Assembly (NCBI RefSeq): GCF_900996225.1 | Contig: NZ_CAAJGL010000044.1 | Location: 1 to 64,000, forward strand | Length of the DNA: 64,000 nt | Direction: 5' to 3' | DNA from: Paraburkholderia sp. BCC1884 | Lineage (GTDB): Bacteria; Pseudomonadota; Gammaproteobacteria; Burkholderiales; Burkholderiaceae | Shown: one piece after another, positions 19,698-29,966 of the stretch | Layout: the number at the start of each line of letters is the position of its first letter | How positions within the stretch are numbered: position 1 is the first letter of the stretch | Translations under genes and position numbers: made by a program | Notes under the pieces: model-generated | Database searches by the model: none | What the model was told of the DNA's origin: nothing | Seen by the model: the letters and a program-made list of their open reading frames with translations, nothing else

Positions 19698-21545
19698 ATG
19701 TCCCGTCCGCTCGAAATCCTCAACGAAGTATTCGGTTACCCCGCGTTCAGAGGGCAGCAGGGCGAAATTGTCGACCATGTTTCCAATGGCGGCGACTGTC
19801 TCGTGCTGATGCCAACGGGCGGCGGCAAGTCGTTGTGCTATCAGATTCCTTCGCTGGTGCGCCGTGAAAGCGGCTTTGGCGCCGGTATCGTCGTTTCGCC
19901 GCTGATCGCGCTGATGCAGGACCAGGTGGCAGCGCTCACTGAAGTGGGCGTGCGCGCGGCTTATCTGAATTCGACCCTTTCCAGCGCCGAAGCGATGGCG
20001 ACCGAACGCGCCTTACGCGAAGGCGAAATCGATCTGCTATATGTCGCGCCCGAGCGGCTGATGACGCCCCGTTTCCAGGAGTTGCTGGAACGCACTCGCA
20101 TTGGCCTCTTCGCGATCGACGAAGCGCATTGCGTTTCACAATGGGGGCACGATTTCCGGCCGGAATATATCCAGCTGTCCGTGCTGCACGAGCGTTTCCC
20201 GAACGTGCCGCGCATCGCGCTCACGGCAACAGCGGATGCGATTACGCGCGACGAGATCATCCACCGCCTCGCGCTCGATGACGCGCGCATCTTCGTCTCG
20301 AGCTTCGACCGGCCGAACATCCGCTATCGGATTGTCGAAAAGGACAACGCGCGGACCCAATTGCTGGATTTCATTCGCGCCGAGCATTCGAAGCCCGATG
20401 GCACCACCGACGCCGGCGTGGTCTATTGCCTGTCGCGGCGCAAGGTCGAAGAAACTGCGGAGTGGCTCAAAGAGAAGGGCATGCGCGCGCTGCCGTATCA
20501 CGCCGGTATGGAATTCGAGATTCGCCAGAAGCATCAGGAGATGTTCCAGCGCGAGGAAGGCATCGTGATGTGCGCGACGATTGCATTCGGCATGGGTATC
20601 GACAAGCCTGACGTGCGGTTCGTGGCTCACCTCGATTTACCGAAGAGCGTTGAAGGCTATTACCAGGAAACGGGTCGTGCGGGGCGCGACGGCATGCCGG
20701 CGAACGGCTGGATGGCCTATGGTCTCGGCGACGTCGTGCAGCAGCGCAAGATGATCGACGAATCGGACGCCGATGACGCACACAAGCGCGTGCAAACCGG
20801 CAAGCTCGATGCGCTGTTAGGCCTGTGCGAAGCCGCAACTTGCAGACGCGTGCGGCTGCTCGCGTACTTTGGCGAGTCGAGCGAGCCTTGCGGCAACTGC
20901 GACAACTGCCTCGAGCCGCCAGACACGTGGGACGCAACGCGCGAGGCGCGAATGGCGCTTTCATGCGTGTTCCGTGCGCAGCGGGCCAGCGGCTTCCATT
21001 TCGGCGCGGGCCATTTGATTGACATCTTGCGGGGCAATCGCGGCGAGAAGATTCTTCAGCGTGGGCACGAAAAACTCACGACATTCGGGATTGGCGCGGA
21101 GCTTGGTGAGGCGGAGTGGCGCGCGATATTTCGTCAACTGGTCGCATTCGGCTACCTCACGGTGGACCACGAAGGCTTTGGCTCGCTGGTGCTGACCGAA
21201 GCAAGCAAGCCCGTGCTCAAAGGCGAACAAAACGTCACGATGCGACGTTACGTGAAGCCGACGCGAACCCGTCAGTCGTCCGGCCGCACCAGCGAGCGCG
21301 CCGATCCCACGATCGGCATGGGACCGCGCGAACGCGCCCGCTGGGACCGCCTGCGCACATGGCGCACCGAAACCGCAAAGAGCGACGGCGTGCCAGCCTA
21401 CGTGATTTTTCACGACGCGACGCTGGCGGAAATTGCTCGCAACGGCCCCGATTCCATTGAGGATTTACGCGGCATTCCGGGCATGGGCGTACGCAAGCTT
21501 GACCGTTTCGGCGACGAATTGCTCGAGGTCGTGGCAGCTGATTGA
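19698..21545 (+). CDS. recQ: ATP-dependent DNA helicase RecQ
   Basis: 615 aa, standard RecQ length. A 3'-to-5' DNA helicase of recombination and replication repair. Walker A GGGKS is at 41-45, DEAH at 141-144 followed by the aromatic-rich loop ([10 protein letters not shown]), and helicase motif VI is [10 protein letters not shown] near 322-331. The RecQ zinc-binding cysteines (C…C…CGNCDNC, about 376-403), a winged-helix part and a C-terminal HRDC domain (about 535-610) follow. It stands alone between the lipid operon and the str operon. Confidence 0.95.
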   Translation: MSRPLEILNEVFGYPAFRGQQGEIVDHVSNGGDCLVLMPTGGGKSLCYQIPSLVRRESGFGAGIVVSPLIALMQDQVAALTEVGVRAAYLNSTLSSAEAMATERALREGEIDLLYVAPERLMTPRFQELLERTRIGLFAIDEAHCVSQWGHDFRPEYIQLSVLHERFPNVPRIALTATADAITRDEIIHRLALDDARIFVSSFDRPNIRYRIVEKDNARTQLLDFIRAEHSKPDGTTDAGVVYCLSRRKVEETAEWLKEKGMRALPYHAGMEFEIRQKHQEMFQREEGIVMCATIAFGMGIDKPDVRFVAHLDLPKSVEGYYQETGRAGRDGMPANGWMAYGLGDVVQQRKMIDESDADDAHKRVQTGKLDALLGLCEAATCRRVRLLAYFGESSEPCGNCDNCLEPPDTWDATREARMALSCVFRAQRASGFHFGAGHLIDILRGNRGEKILQRGHEKLTTFGIGAELGEAEWRAIFRQLVAFGYLTVDHEGFGSLVLTEASKPVLKGEQNVTMRRYVKPTRTRQSSGRTSERADPTIGMGPRERARWDRLRTWRTETAKSDGVPAYVIFHDATLAEIARNGPDSIEDLRGIPGMGVRKLDRFGDELLEVVAAD

Positions 21546-21598
21546 GCGGCTGACGGGCCCGCGGAACGCAAGACAGAGGTGCAAAACATCGCAACCTG

Positions 21599-21628
21599 TT
21601 GACTCCCTTAGCATTTTCGGAATATTAT
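21599..21628 (+). promoter_or_regulatory. sigma-70 promoter of the str operon
   Basis: -35 TTGACT (21599-21604), an 18-bp spacer and -10 TATTAT (21623-21628), about 140 nt before rpsL. A TAGCAT / ATGCTA inverted repeat (21609-21614 and 21627-21632) overlaps the -10 element. It is the only good promoter in the recQ-rpsL gap. Confidence 0.65.
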
Positions 21629-21767
21629 GCTAGGTTCCGGTTCTTGGGATGCCTATGTGCGTGGTCAATCCATGCAATGCACTCAGGGTCAGGAAGTTCG
21701 ATGCGCAATCGTTTCTGCTTTGCCCGGAAACAGATGCGTCGATTTTGTTCAATTTCAGGAATAAACA

Positions 21768-22148
21768 ATGCCAACCATCAATCAACTGGTTCGCAAAGGC
21801 CGCGCGTCGGAAACGACGAAGAGCAAGAGCCCGGCTTTGCAGGACTGCCCCCAGCGTCGCGGCGTGTGCACCCGTGTGTACACCACGACGCCTAAGAAGC
21901 CTAACTCGGCACTGCGTAAGGTTGCCAAGGTTCGTCTGACGAACGGCTTCGAAGTTATTTCGTACATCGGTGGTGAAGGCCACAACCTGCAGGAACACTC
22001 GGTCGTGCTGATTCGCGGCGGCCGTGTCAAGGACTTGCCGGGTGTGCGTTACCACATGGTTCGCGGCTCGCTGGATACCCAGGGCGTCAAGGATCGTAAG
22101 CAGGCTCGCTCGAAGTACGGTGCGAAGCGTGCCAAGGCTGGCAAGTAA
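21768..22148 (+). CDS. rpsL: 30S ribosomal protein S12
   Basis: 126 aa. Decoding-centre protein. The conserved streptomycin-related positions are wild type: Lys in [13 protein letters not shown] (about 41-53) and Lys in [13 protein letters not shown] (about 84-96). SD AGGAAT at 21757-21762. First gene of the str operon rpsL-rpsG-fusA-tuf. Confidence 0.97.
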   Translation: MPTINQLVRKGRASETTKSKSPALQDCPQRRGVCTRVYTTTPKKPNSALRKVAKVRLTNGFEVISYIGGEGHNLQEHSVVLIRGGRVKDLPGVRYHMVRGSLDTQGVKDRKQARSKYGAKRAKAGK

Positions 22149-22325
22149 TTAGCCGGTCAGTAGTTTCAGGTCGCCTGTAAAGGCGGTAATAGCGGTGGTG
22201 CCGGAATCGCCGGTGCTGTCGAGTAAGTGGTCACCCGACCAGGCTGGTAAGTCGTTAGAGATGAATCGGGTTAGTTGGTGACCGTGGGGCTAAATAGCTC
22301 CAACTGAAAAGTCAAAGGAAGAAAC
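22149..22325 (+). promoter_or_regulatory. Structured S12-S7 intercistronic region
   Basis: 177-nt non-coding spacer with a nested inverted repeat: GGTCACC (22229-22235) matches GGTGACC (22277-22283), with CCCGA / TCGGG inside. In E. coli the S7 repressor binds the rpsL-rpsG spacer to control the str operon; the position and fold suggest the same here, but no S7 site sequence was matched. Confidence 0.4.
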
Positions 22326-22796
22326 ATGCCGCGTCGTCGCGAAGTCCCCAAGCGGGAAGTGTTGCCGGATCCGAAGTTCGGTAACGTTGATGTAGCTAAG
22401 TTCATGAACGTGCTGATGCTCTCCGGCAAGAAGTCGGTTGCTGAGCGCATTGTGTACGGCGCTTTCGAACAGATCCAGACCAAGGGTGGCAAGGACCCGC
22501 TGGAAGTGTTTACGGTAGCGCTCAACAACGTCAAGCCGGTGGTCGAAGTGAAGAGCCGCCGCGTTGGTGGTGCGAACTACCAGGTTCCGGTCGAAGTGCG
22601 CCCGTCGCGTCGTATGGCATTGGCGATGCGTTGGCTGCGTGAAGCCGCGAAGAAGCGTAGCGAGAAGTCGATGGCCCTGCGTCTGGCAGGTGAACTCTCC
22701 GAAGCGGCCGAAGGCCGTGGCGGCGCGATGAAGAAGCGCGACGAAGTTCACCGGATGGCAGAAGCCAACAAGGCGTTCTCGCACTTCCGTTTCTAA
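22326..22796 (+). CDS. rpsG: 30S ribosomal protein S7
   Basis: 156 aa, family length. Nucleates assembly of the 30S head and contacts the E and P sites. The N-terminal [19 protein letters not shown] and the central [18 protein letters not shown] (about 79-96) are strongly conserved. SD AAGGAAG at 22315-22321. It is separated from rpsL by a structured spacer that may be its autoregulatory target. Confidence 0.97.
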   Translation: MPRRREVPKREVLPDPKFGNVDVAKFMNVLMLSGKKSVAERIVYGAFEQIQTKGGKDPLEVFTVALNNVKPVVEVKSRRVGGANYQVPVEVRPSRRMALAMRWLREAAKKRSEKSMALRLAGELSEAAEGRGGAMKKRDEVHRMAEANKAFSHFRF

Positions 22797-22839
22797 GCTT
22801 CCCGGTCCCGGGTTTAGCAGAAAAAGCGGAAAGAAATTC

Positions 22840-22875
22840 CGGGCGGGTGCGCTTACAAAGCGCCTCGCCCGTTTG
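22840..22875 (+). terminator. Hairpin between rpsG and fusA
   Basis: Imperfect stem CGGGCG-GGT-GCGC / GCGC-CT-CGCCCG with a 7-nt loop, followed by TTTGTG. The U tract is short, so it is better read as an attenuator or 3'-end processing structure than as a full terminator. Confidence 0.4.
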
Positions 22876-22930
22876 TGTTACAGCGCGATGGGTATTTTCT
22901 CGCATCGCGTCATCCCAATAGAGGATCAAA

Positions 22931-25033
22931 GTGGCTCGCAAGACACCTATCGAGCGCTACCGTAACATCGGTATTAGCGCTCACATCGACGCCGGCAAAA
23001 CGACGACGACCGAGCGCATCTTGTTCTATACCGGCGTGAACCACAAGATTGGTGAAGTTCACGACGGCGCTGCCACCATGGACTGGATGGAGCAGGAGCA
23101 GGAACGCGGCATTACGATCACGTCCGCTGCTACCACGGCGTTCTGGAAAGGCATGGCCGGCGACCGCGCTGAGCACCGCATCAACATCATCGACACCCCG
23201 GGCCACGTTGACTTCACGATTGAAGTTGAACGCTCGATGCGCGTGCTCGACGGTGCATGCATGGTCTACTGCGCAGTGGGCGGCGTTCAGCCCCAGTCGG
23301 AAACCGTGTGGCGCCAAGCTAACAAGTACAAGGTTCCCCGTCTCGCGTTCATCAACAAGATGGACCGTACCGGCGCGAACTTCTTCAAGGTTTATGACCA
23401 GCTGAAGCTGCGTCTGAAGGCAAACCCGGTTCCGGTCGTGGTGCCTATCGGTGCAGAAGAAAACTTCACGGGCGTCGTCGATCTGCTGAAGATGAAGGCG
23501 ATCATTTGGGATGAAGCGTCCCAAGGCACGAAGTTCTCGTACGAAGAAATCCCGGCTGAGCTGGTTGATACGTGCAACGAATGGCGCGAGAAGATGGTCG
23601 AGGCTGCCGCTGAGTCGAGCGAAGAGCTGATGAACAAGTACCTCGAAGAAGGCGAGTTGACGGAAGCGGAAATCGTTAAGGGTCTGCGCGACCGTACGAT
23701 CGCTTGCGAAATTCAGCCGATGCTGTGCGGCACCGCCTTCAAGAACAAGGGTGTGCAACGGATGCTGGACGCCGTGCTCGACTTCCTGCCGTCGCCGATC
23801 GACATTCCGCCGGTTACGGGCGAACTCGAAAACGGTGAGAAGGCTGAGCGTCGTGCCGCTGACGACGAGAAATTCTCGTCGCTCGCATTCAAGATCATGA
23901 CCGACCCGTTTGTCGGCCAGCTGATCTTCTTCCGTGTGTACTCGGGCACGACGAAGTCCGGCGACACGCTGCTGAACGCGACCAAGGACAAGAAGGAACG
24001 TCTCGGTCGTATTCTGCTGATGCACGCAAACCAGCGCGAAGAAATCAAGGAAGTGCATGCAGGCGACATCGCTGCTGCGGTTGGCCTGAAAGATGCAACC
24101 ACGGGCGACACGCTGTGCGATCCGCTGCACCCGATCGTGCTCGAACGCATGATTTTCCCGGAGCCGGTGATTTCGCAGGCTGTTGAGCCGAAGACGAAGC
24201 CGGACCAGGAAAAAATGGGCTTGGCACTGAACCGTCTGGCTCAGGAAGATCCGTCGTTCCGCGTTCAAACGGACGAAGAATCGGGCCAAACCATTATTTC
24301 GGGCATGGGCGAGCTCCACCTGGAAATTCTGGTTGACCGTATGAAGCGCGAATTCGGCGTGGAAGCAACTGTCGGCAAGCCGCAGGTTGCATACCGCGAA
24401 ACGATTCGTGGCAAGGCGGAAGACGTTGACGGCAAGTTCGTCAAGCAGTCGGGTGGTCGCGGCCAGTACGGTCACGCGGTCATTACGCTCGAGCCGAATG
24501 AGCAAGGCAAGGGCTACGAGTTCCTGGACGAGATCAAGGGCGGTGTGATTCCGCGCGAGTACATCCCGGCAGTGGACAAGGGTATCCAGGAAACGCTGAA
24601 GGCAGGCGTGCTGGCGGGCTTCCCGGTCGTCGACGTCAAGGTTCACCTGACGTTCGGTTCGTACCACGACGTTGACTCGAACGAAAATGCATTCCGCATG
24701 GCCGGTTCGATGGCGTTCAAGGAAGCGATGCGCAAGGCTCAACCGGTCATCCTCGAACCGATGATGGCCGTGGAAGTCGAAACGCCGGAAGACTACATGG
24801 GCAACGTGATGGGCGATTTGTCGGGCCGTCGCGGTATTGTTCAGGGCATGGAAGACATGATCGGCGGCGGCAAGATCGTTCGCGCCGAAGTGCCGTTGTC
24901 GGAAATGTTCGGTTATTCGACGTCGCTGCGTTCGCTGAGCCAAGGTCGTGCAACGTACACGATGGAGTTCAAGCACTATTCCGAAGCACCGCGCAACGTG
25001 TCTGAAGCGATCATCAACGCGAAGTCGAAGTAA
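22931..25033 (+). CDS. fusA: Elongation factor G
   Basis: 700 aa beginning at GTG (22931), with GAGGA at 22920-22924 as ribosome site. Ribosomal translocase GTPase. The P loop AHIDAGKTT lies near 17-25, DTPGHVDFT near 88-96 and NKMD near 142-145; the five-domain EF-G architecture continues to the end ([16 protein letters not shown] near 658-673). It sits in the str operon, 47 nt before tuf2. Confidence 0.97.
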   Translation: MARKTPIERYRNIGISAHIDAGKTTTTERILFYTGVNHKIGEVHDGAATMDWMEQEQERGITITSAATTAFWKGMAGDRAEHRINIIDTPGHVDFTIEVERSMRVLDGACMVYCAVGGVQPQSETVWRQANKYKVPRLAFINKMDRTGANFFKVYDQLKLRLKANPVPVVVPIGAEENFTGVVDLLKMKAIIWDEASQGTKFSYEEIPAELVDTCNEWREKMVEAAAESSEELMNKYLEEGELTEAEIVKGLRDRTIACEIQPMLCGTAFKNKGVQRMLDAVLDFLPSPIDIPPVTGELENGEKAERRAADDEKFSSLAFKIMTDPFVGQLIFFRVYSGTTKSGDTLLNATKDKKERLGRILLMHANQREEIKEVHAGDIAAAVGLKDATTGDTLCDPLHPIVLERMIFPEPVISQAVEPKTKPDQEKMGLALNRLAQEDPSFRVQTDEESGQTIISGMGELHLEILVDRMKREFGVEATVGKPQVAYRETIRGKAEDVDGKFVKQSGGRGQYGHAVITLEPNEQGKGYEFLDEIKGGVIPREYIPAVDKGIQETLKAGVLAGFPVVDVKVHLTFGSYHDVDSNENAFRMAGSMAFKEAMRKAQPVILEPMMAVEVETPEDYMGNVMGDLSGRRGIVQGMEDMIGGGKIVRAEVPLSEMFGYSTSLRSLSQGRATYTMEFKHYSEAPRNVSEAIINAKSK

Positions 25034-25079
25034 GCGCGCGGCAAGTCATTCAACGATTAACTTTTGAAAGAAGAGAAAC

Positions 25080-26270
25080 ATGGCTAAAGGTAAATTCGAA
25101 CGGACCAAGCCGCACGTGAACGTCGGCACGATCGGTCACGTTGACCACGGCAAGACCACGCTGACGGCAGCGATCACGACGGTTCTGACCAAGAAGTTTG
25201 GTGGCGAAGCGAAGGCATATGACCAGATCGACGCGGCGCCGGAAGAAAAGGCACGTGGTATCACGATCAACACGGCGCACGTCGAGTACGAAACGGCTAA
25301 CCGCCACTACGCACACGTCGACTGCCCGGGCCACGCTGACTATGTGAAGAACATGATCACGGGTGCAGCGCAGATGGACGGCGCGATCCTGGTGTGTTCG
25401 GCTGCAGACGGCCCGATGCCGCAAACGCGTGAGCACATCCTGCTGGCGCGTCAGGTTGGCGTTCCGTACATCATCGTGTTCCTGAACAAGTGCGACATGG
25501 TGGACGACGCTGAGCTGCTGGAGCTCGTCGAGATGGAAGTCCGCGAACTTCTGTCGAAGTACGACTTCCCGGGCGACGACACGCCGATCATCAAGGGTTC
25601 GGCCAAGCTGGCGCTGGAAGGCGACACGGGCGAGCTGGGCGAAGTGGCAATCATGAACCTGGCCGATGCACTGGACACGTACATCCCGACGCCGGAGCGC
25701 GCAGTTGACGGTGCGTTCCTGATGCCGGTGGAAGACGTGTTCTCGATCTCGGGTCGTGGCACGGTGGTGACGGGTCGCGTTGAGCGCGGCATCGTGAAGG
25801 TCGGCGAAGAAATCGAAATCGTCGGTATCAAGCCGACGGTGAAGACGACCTGCACGGGCGTGGAAATGTTCCGCAAGCTGCTCGACCAGGGTCAGGCGGG
25901 CGACAACGTTGGTATCCTGCTGCGCGGCACGAAGCGTGAAGACGTGGAGCGTGGTCAGGTTCTGGCGAAGCCGGGCTCGATCAACCCGCACACGCATTTC
26001 ACGGCTGAAGTGTACGTGCTGAGCAAGGACGAAGGCGGCCGCCACACGCCGTTCTTCAACAACTATCGTCCGCAGTTCTACTTCCGTACGACGGATGTGA
26101 CGGGCTCGATCGAGTTGCCGAAGGACAAGGAAATGGTCATGCCGGGCGACAACGTGTCGATCACGGTGAAGCTGATCAACCCGATCGCGATGGAAGAAGG
26201 CCTGCGTTTCGCTATCCGCGAAGGCGGTCGTACGGTCGGCGCCGGTGTGGTTGCCAAGATTCTCGAGTAA
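25080..26270 (+). CDS. tuf: Elongation factor Tu, copy 2
   Basis: 396 aa, the same protein as the gene at 624-1814 and in the canonical tufA position at the end of the str operon. Codons 2-7 use different synonymous bases from copy 1 (for example GCT AAA here against GCC AAG), and one base differs in codon 348. SD AAGAAGAGA at 25070-25078. Having two nearly identical copies supplies high EF-Tu dosage. Confidence 0.98.
   Translation: MAKGKFERTKPHVNVGTIGHVDHGKTTLTAAITTVLTKKFGGEAKAYDQIDAAPEEKARGITINTAHVEYETANRHYAHVDCPGHADYVKNMITGAAQMDGAILVCSAADGPMPQTREHILLARQVGVPYIIVFLNKCDMVDDAELLELVEMEVRELLSKYDFPGDDTPIIKGSAKLALEGDTGELGEVAIMNLADALDTYIPTPERAVDGAFLMPVEDVFSISGRGTVVTGRVERGIVKVGEEIEIVGIKPTVKTTCTGVEMFRKLLDQGQAGDNVGILLRGTKREDVERGQVLAKPGSINPHTHFTAEVYVLSKDEGGRHTPFFNNYRPQFYFRTTDVTGSIELPKDKEMVMPGDNVSITVKLINPIAMEEGLRFAIREGGRTVGAGVVAKILE
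25101..26270 (+). repeat. Long direct repeat, tuf copy 2 part
   Basis: Partner of 645-1814. Flanking sequences are unrelated: identity stops at the stop codon, and upstream differences start within codons 2-7. The borders coincide with the gene and not with any mobile-element end. Confidence 0.93.
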
Positions 26271-26304
26271 AATCGCGGATCGAATTTGCAGTACGTGGTG
26301 CCCG

Positions 26305-26350
26305 GAGCCGGGCATCAGCCCACAGCGGGTGCCCGGCTCTACGTTCTTTT
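26305..26350 (+). terminator. Hairpin between tuf2 and rpsJ
   Basis: Perfect 10-bp stem GAGCCGGGCA / TGCCCGGCTC enclosing a smaller CCC/GGG hairpin, followed by TACGTTCTTTT. It could terminate the str transcript partly or form an S10-operon leader structure. The weak T tract leaves both options open. Confidence 0.55.
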
Positions 26351-26396
26351 ACTATCTGGCGGTGCAATACCGCCTCGCTCTTTCCAAGGAATTGTC

Positions 26397-26708
26397 ATGC
26401 CGAACCAAAAAATCCGTATTCGCCTGAAGGCGTTCGACTATCGCCTGATCGACCAATCGGCAGCTGAAATCGTCGACACGGCAAAGCGGACTGGCGCAAT
26501 CGTTCGTGGTCCGGTGCCGCTGCCGACCCGCATCCAACGCTTCGACATTCTGCGTTCGCCGCACGTCAACAAGACGTCGCGTGATCAGCTCGAAATTCGC
26601 ACGCACCAACGCCTGATGGACATCGTCGACCCGACGGATAAGACCGTCGACGCATTGATGAAGCTCGATTTGCCGGCTGGTGTGGACGTCGAAATCAAGC
26701 TGCAGTAA
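26397..26708 (+). CDS. rpsJ: 30S ribosomal protein S10
   Basis: 103 aa starting at ATG 26397 with AAGGA at 26386-26390; an upstream in-frame start would add unrelated residues. Also called NusE: binds 16S rRNA in the 30S head and the antitermination factor NusB. Conserved [15 protein letters not shown] and GPVPLPTR are present, as is the loop with [17 protein letters not shown]. It lies 126 nt after tuf2 and is set apart from rplC by a 200-nt spacer that holds its own promoter. Confidence 0.96.
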   Translation: MPNQKIRIRLKAFDYRLIDQSAAEIVDTAKRTGAIVRGPVPLPTRIQRFDILRSPHVNKTSRDQLEIRTHQRLMDIVDPTDKTVDALMKLDLPAGVDVEIKLQ

Positions 26709-26758
26709 GGCTTTCAGCGGTTGTCCGTCTTGCTGGACAACGCTAAGTCATTGATTGC

Positions 26759-26787
26759 TTGCGGAAAACGAAAGGTCTCGCTATAAT
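26759..26787 (+). promoter_or_regulatory. Strong sigma-70 promoter between rpsJ and rplC
   Basis: TTGCGG (26759-26764), 17-bp spacer, perfect TATAAT (26782-26787). A GTTGTCC / GGACAAC hairpin (26720-26741) lies just upstream and a GCGCA / TGCGC repeat just downstream. Transcription would start near 26794 and give rplC a leader of about 115 nt. Confidence 0.7.
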
Positions 26788-26908
26788 AGTGGGCTTTTCG
26801 CGCATTTGCGCAAAAAAGTCGGTGCGCTGCAGCATGATTTCATGCCCGAAACGGCACCGGCATTTGTAAATTAGCCCCGACCAATCGCAGTCGGGAATGG
26901 AGAAAACG

Positions 26909-27568
26909 ATGAGCCTTGGACTCGTAGGTCGCAAGGTTGGCATGACCCGTATCTTCACGGCAGAAGGGGATTCGATTCCCGTTACCGTGCTGGACGTGTC
27001 CGACAACCGCGTGACGCAGATCAAGACTGTTGAAACCGACGGCTACACGGCCGTGCAGGTTGCATTCGGTACGCGCCGTGCATCGCGCGTGACGAAGCCG
27101 TTGGCCGGTCATCTCGCCAAAGCCGGTGTTCAAGCCGGTGAAATCCTCAAAGAATTCCAGATCGATGCCGCTAAGGCTGCCGAGTTGTCGAATGGCACCG
27201 TGGTTGGTCCCGAGCTGTTCGAAGTAGGCCAGAAGGTCGACGTGCAAGGCGTGTCGATCGGTAAGGGCTACGCCGGTACCATCAAGCGTTACAACTTCGC
27301 ATCCGGCCGTGCATCGCACGGTAACTCGCGCTCGCACAACGTGCCGGGTTCGATCGGTATGGCGCAGGATCCGGGTCGTGTTTTCCCGGGTAAGCGCATG
27401 ACCGGTCACATGGGTGACGACACGGTAACGGTGCAAAACCTCGAAATCGCTCGTATCGACGCTGACCGCAAGCTGTTGCTGGTCAAGGGCGCCGTTCCGG
27501 GTGCGAAGGGTGGCAAGGTATTCGTTACGCCGGCCGTGAAGACGCGTGCCGTGAAAGGAGCGAAATAA
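26909..27568 (+). CDS. rplC: 50S ribosomal protein L3
   Basis: 219 aa. The start at 26909 ([16 protein letters not shown]) is preceded by GGAG seven bases upstream. An in-frame ATG 12 nt earlier lies on top of that SD and is rejected. Binds near the peptidyl-transferase centre; the conserved loop with [20 protein letters not shown] is present (about residues 134-153). The stop overlaps the rplD start by one base (TAATG). Confidence 0.95.
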   Translation: MSLGLVGRKVGMTRIFTAEGDSIPVTVLDVSDNRVTQIKTVETDGYTAVQVAFGTRRASRVTKPLAGHLAKAGVQAGEILKEFQIDAAKAAELSNGTVVGPELFEVGQKVDVQGVSIGKGYAGTIKRYNFASGRASHGNSRSHNVPGSIGMAQDPGRVFPGKRMTGHMGDDTVTVQNLEIARIDADRKLLLVKGAVPGAKGGKVFVTPAVKTRAVKGAK

Positions 27569-28188
27569 TGGAACTTAAGCTCCTGAACGCCAATGGTCAG
27601 GAAGGTGCAGGCGTTAGCGCGTCGGACGTAGTGTTCGGTCGTGACTACAACGAAGCCCTGATTCACCAGGTCGTGATCGCGTACCAGGCGAATGCCCGTA
27701 GCGGCAACCGCGCGCAGAAGGATCGTGAGCAAGTCAAGCACACGACCAAGAAGCCGTGGCGCCAAAAGGGCACGGGCCGTGCTCGTGCCGGTATGTCGTC
27801 GAGCCCGTTGTGGCGCGGCGGTGGCCGTATCTTCCCGAATTCGCCGGAAGAAAACTTTTCGCATAAGGTCAACAAGAAGATGCATCGCGCAGGTCTCTGC
27901 TCGATCTTCTCGCAGCTGGCCCGCGAAGGCCGTATCTCGGTGGTCGACGAGCTGACGCTCGAGGCGCCGAAGACGAAGCTGCTGGCCGAAAAATTCAAGG
28001 CGATGGGTCTCGACTCCGTGCTGGTTATCACCGACACAGTTGACGAAAACCTGTACCTCGCGTCGCGCAACCTCGCCCACGTGGCGGTTGTCGAGCCGCG
28101 TTACGCCGACCCGCTGTCGCTGATCTACTTCAAGAAGATCCTGATCACGAAGGCTGCGGTCGCCCAGATCGAGGAGTTGCTGTCATGA
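27568..28188 (+). CDS. rplD: 50S ribosomal protein L4
   Basis: 206 aa. Lines the exit tunnel through the extended loop ([20 protein letters not shown], about residues 62-81). In E. coli L4 is also the regulator of the S10 operon, acting on the leader. One-base overlap with rplC and four-base overlap (ATGA) with rplW show tight translational coupling. Confidence 0.97.
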   Translation: MELKLLNANGQEGAGVSASDVVFGRDYNEALIHQVVIAYQANARSGNRAQKDREQVKHTTKKPWRQKGTGRARAGMSSSPLWRGGGRIFPNSPEENFSHKVNKKMHRAGLCSIFSQLAREGRISVVDELTLEAPKTKLLAEKFKAMGLDSVLVITDTVDENLYLASRNLAHVAVVEPRYADPLSLIYFKKILITKAAVAQIEELLS

Positions 28189-28499
28189 GCGAGATTCGCA
28201 AAAACGATCATCGTTTGATGCAGGTCCTGCTCGCGCCGGTGATCTCCGAAAAGGCGACGCTGGTGGCCGACAAGAACGAGCAAGTCGTGTTCGAAGTCGC
28301 GCCCGATGCTACGAAGCAGGAAGTGAAAGCTGCAGTCGAGCTGCTGTTCAAGGTGGAAGTCAATTCCGTCAACGTGCTGGTCTCGAAGGGCAAAGCCAAG
28401 CGCTTTGGTCGCTTCATGGGTAAGCGCAAGGACGTGAAGAAGGCATATGTCTGCCTGAAGCCCGGCCAGGAAATCAACTTTGAAGCGGAGGCCAAGTAA
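28185..28499 (+). CDS. rplW: 50S ribosomal protein L23
   Basis: 104 aa. Located at the tunnel exit, docking site for trigger factor and SRP. Conserved [18 protein letters not shown] at the N-terminus and [20 protein letters not shown] in the centre. Starts within the rplD stop (ATGA overlap). Confidence 0.97.
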   Translation: MSEIRKNDHRLMQVLLAPVISEKATLVADKNEQVVFEVAPDATKQEVKAAVELLFKVEVNSVNVLVSKGKAKRFGRFMGKRKDVKKAYVCLKPGQEINFEAEAK

Positions 28500-28501
28500 T
28501 C

Positions 28502-29329
28502 ATGGCAATCGTTAAAGTTAAGCCGACTTCGCCGGGTCGCCGCGCGATGGTCAAGGTGGTCAACAAGGATTTGCATAAGGGCAAGCCGTTCGCACCGCTG
28601 CTCGACGCGCAATCCTCGACTGCCGGCCGTAACAACAACGGTCACATCACCACGCGTCACAAGGGTGGTGGTCACAAGCATCACTATCGCGTCGTCGATT
28701 TCCGTCGCAACAAGGACGGTATCGCAGCGAAGGTCGAGCGTCTTGAGTACGATCCGAACCGTAGCGCAAATATCGCGCTGGTTCTGTACGCGGACGGCGA
28801 ACGTCGCTACATCATCGCTCCGAAGGGTATCACCGTCGGTCAGCAACTGATGTCGGGTTCGGAAGCACCGATCCGCGCAGGCAACGCACTGCCGATCCGC
28901 AACATTCCGGTCGGTACGACGATTCACTGCATCGAAATGCTGCCGGGCAAGGGCGCGCAAATGGCGCGTTCGGCTGGTACGTCGGCGATGTTGCTGGCTC
29001 GTGAAGGCATCTACGCACAGGTCCGCCTGCGCTCGGGTGAAATCCGCCGCGTTCACGTTGAATGCCGCGCGACGATTGGTGAAGTTGGCAACGAAGAACA
29101 CAGTCTCCGTCAGATCGGTAAGGCTGGCGCAAATCGCTGGCGCGGTATCCGCCCGACGGTGCGTGGCGTTGCAATGAACCCGGTCGATCACCCGCACGGT
29201 GGTGGTGAAGGCAAGACGGCTGCAGGTCGCGATCCGGTGAGCCCGTGGGGCACGCCTGCTAAGGGTTATCGCACCCGCAGCAACAAGCGCACGACGAGCA
29301 TGATCGTCCAGCGCCGTCACAAGCGTTAA
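28502..29329 (+). CDS. rplB: 50S ribosomal protein L2
   Basis: 275 aa. Needed for 50S assembly and subunit association near the peptidyl-transferase centre. The conserved [20 protein letters not shown] (about 41-60) and the C-terminal [13 protein letters not shown] with the essential His are intact. SD GGAGG at 28486-28490; starts two nucleotides after the rplW stop. Confidence 0.97.
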   Translation: MAIVKVKPTSPGRRAMVKVVNKDLHKGKPFAPLLDAQSSTAGRNNNGHITTRHKGGGHKHHYRVVDFRRNKDGIAAKVERLEYDPNRSANIALVLYADGERRYIIAPKGITVGQQLMSGSEAPIRAGNALPIRNIPVGTTIHCIEMLPGKGAQMARSAGTSAMLLAREGIYAQVRLRSGEIRRVHVECRATIGEVGNEEHSLRQIGKAGANRWRGIRPTVRGVAMNPVDHPHGGGEGKTAAGRDPVSPWGTPAKGYRTRSNKRTTSMIVQRRHKR

Positions 29330-29339
29330 GGAGTAGGCA

Positions 29340-29615
29340 ATGGCACGTTCTGTAAAAAAAGGTCCGTTCTGCGACGCCCATTTGCTGAAGAAAGTTGAGT
29401 CGGCAGCTGCTGCGCGTGACAAGAAGCCGATCAAAACCTGGTCGCGTCGTTCGACGATTTTGCCGGATTTCATCGGTTTGACGATTGCTGTGCATAACGG
29501 CCGTCAACACGTTCCGGTGTACATCTCGGAAAACATGGTCGGCCACAAGCTTGGCGAGTTCGCACTGACCCGTACGTTTAAGGGTCATGCAGCCGACAAG
29601 AAGGCTAAGAAATAA
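29340..29615 (+). CDS. rpsS: 30S ribosomal protein S19
   Basis: 91 aa, family length. Head protein that forms a complex with S13. [12 protein letters not shown] at the start and [16 protein letters not shown] near the end are signatures. SD AAGGAG at 29329-29334 overlaps the rplB stop. Confidence 0.97.
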   Translation: MARSVKKGPFCDAHLLKKVESAAAARDKKPIKTWSRRSTILPDFIGLTIAVHNGRQHVPVYISENMVGHKLGEFALTRTFKGHAADKKAKK

Positions 29616-29625
29616 GGGGATCATG

Positions 29626-29955
29626 ATGGAAGTGAAAGCAATTCATCGCGGTGCCCGCATCTCGGCGCAGAAAACGCGCCTTGTGGCTGACCAGATCCGC
29701 GGTTTGCCGGTCGACAAGGCGCTGAACGTTCTGACGTTCTCGCCGAAGAAGGCTGCGGGAATCGTGAAAAAGGTTGTGCTGTCGGCGATCGCGAATGCGG
29801 AGCATAACGAAGGCGCTGATATCGACGAGCTCAAGGTAACGAGCATCATGGTCGACAAGGCTGCCTCGCTGAAGCGTTTTACTGCGCGCGCTAAAGGCCG
29901 CGGTAACCGCATCGAGAAGCAATCCTGTCACATCACTGTGACGGTCGGGAATTAA
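29626..29955 (+). CDS. rplV: 50S ribosomal protein L22
   Basis: 109 aa from ATG 29626, the second of two adjacent ATGs; SD AAGGGGA (29614-29620) is better spaced to it. Its beta-hairpin lines the exit tunnel and helps form the macrolide pocket. [26 protein letters not shown] and the C-terminal [15 protein letters not shown] are typical. It lies between rpsS and rpsC in the S10 operon. Confidence 0.95.
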   Translation: MEVKAIHRGARISAQKTRLVADQIRGLPVDKALNVLTFSPKKAAGIVKKVVLSAIANAEHNEGADIDELKVTSIMVDKAASLKRFTARAKGRGNRIEKQSCHITVTVGN

Positions 29956-29966
29956 GGGGTCATACG

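Noticed and set aside
645..26270. The two tuf copies as ends of a composite mobile element
   Set aside because: The repeat borders coincide with the gene ends, no inverted repeats or target duplications flank them, and the interval holds essential core genes in conserved order.
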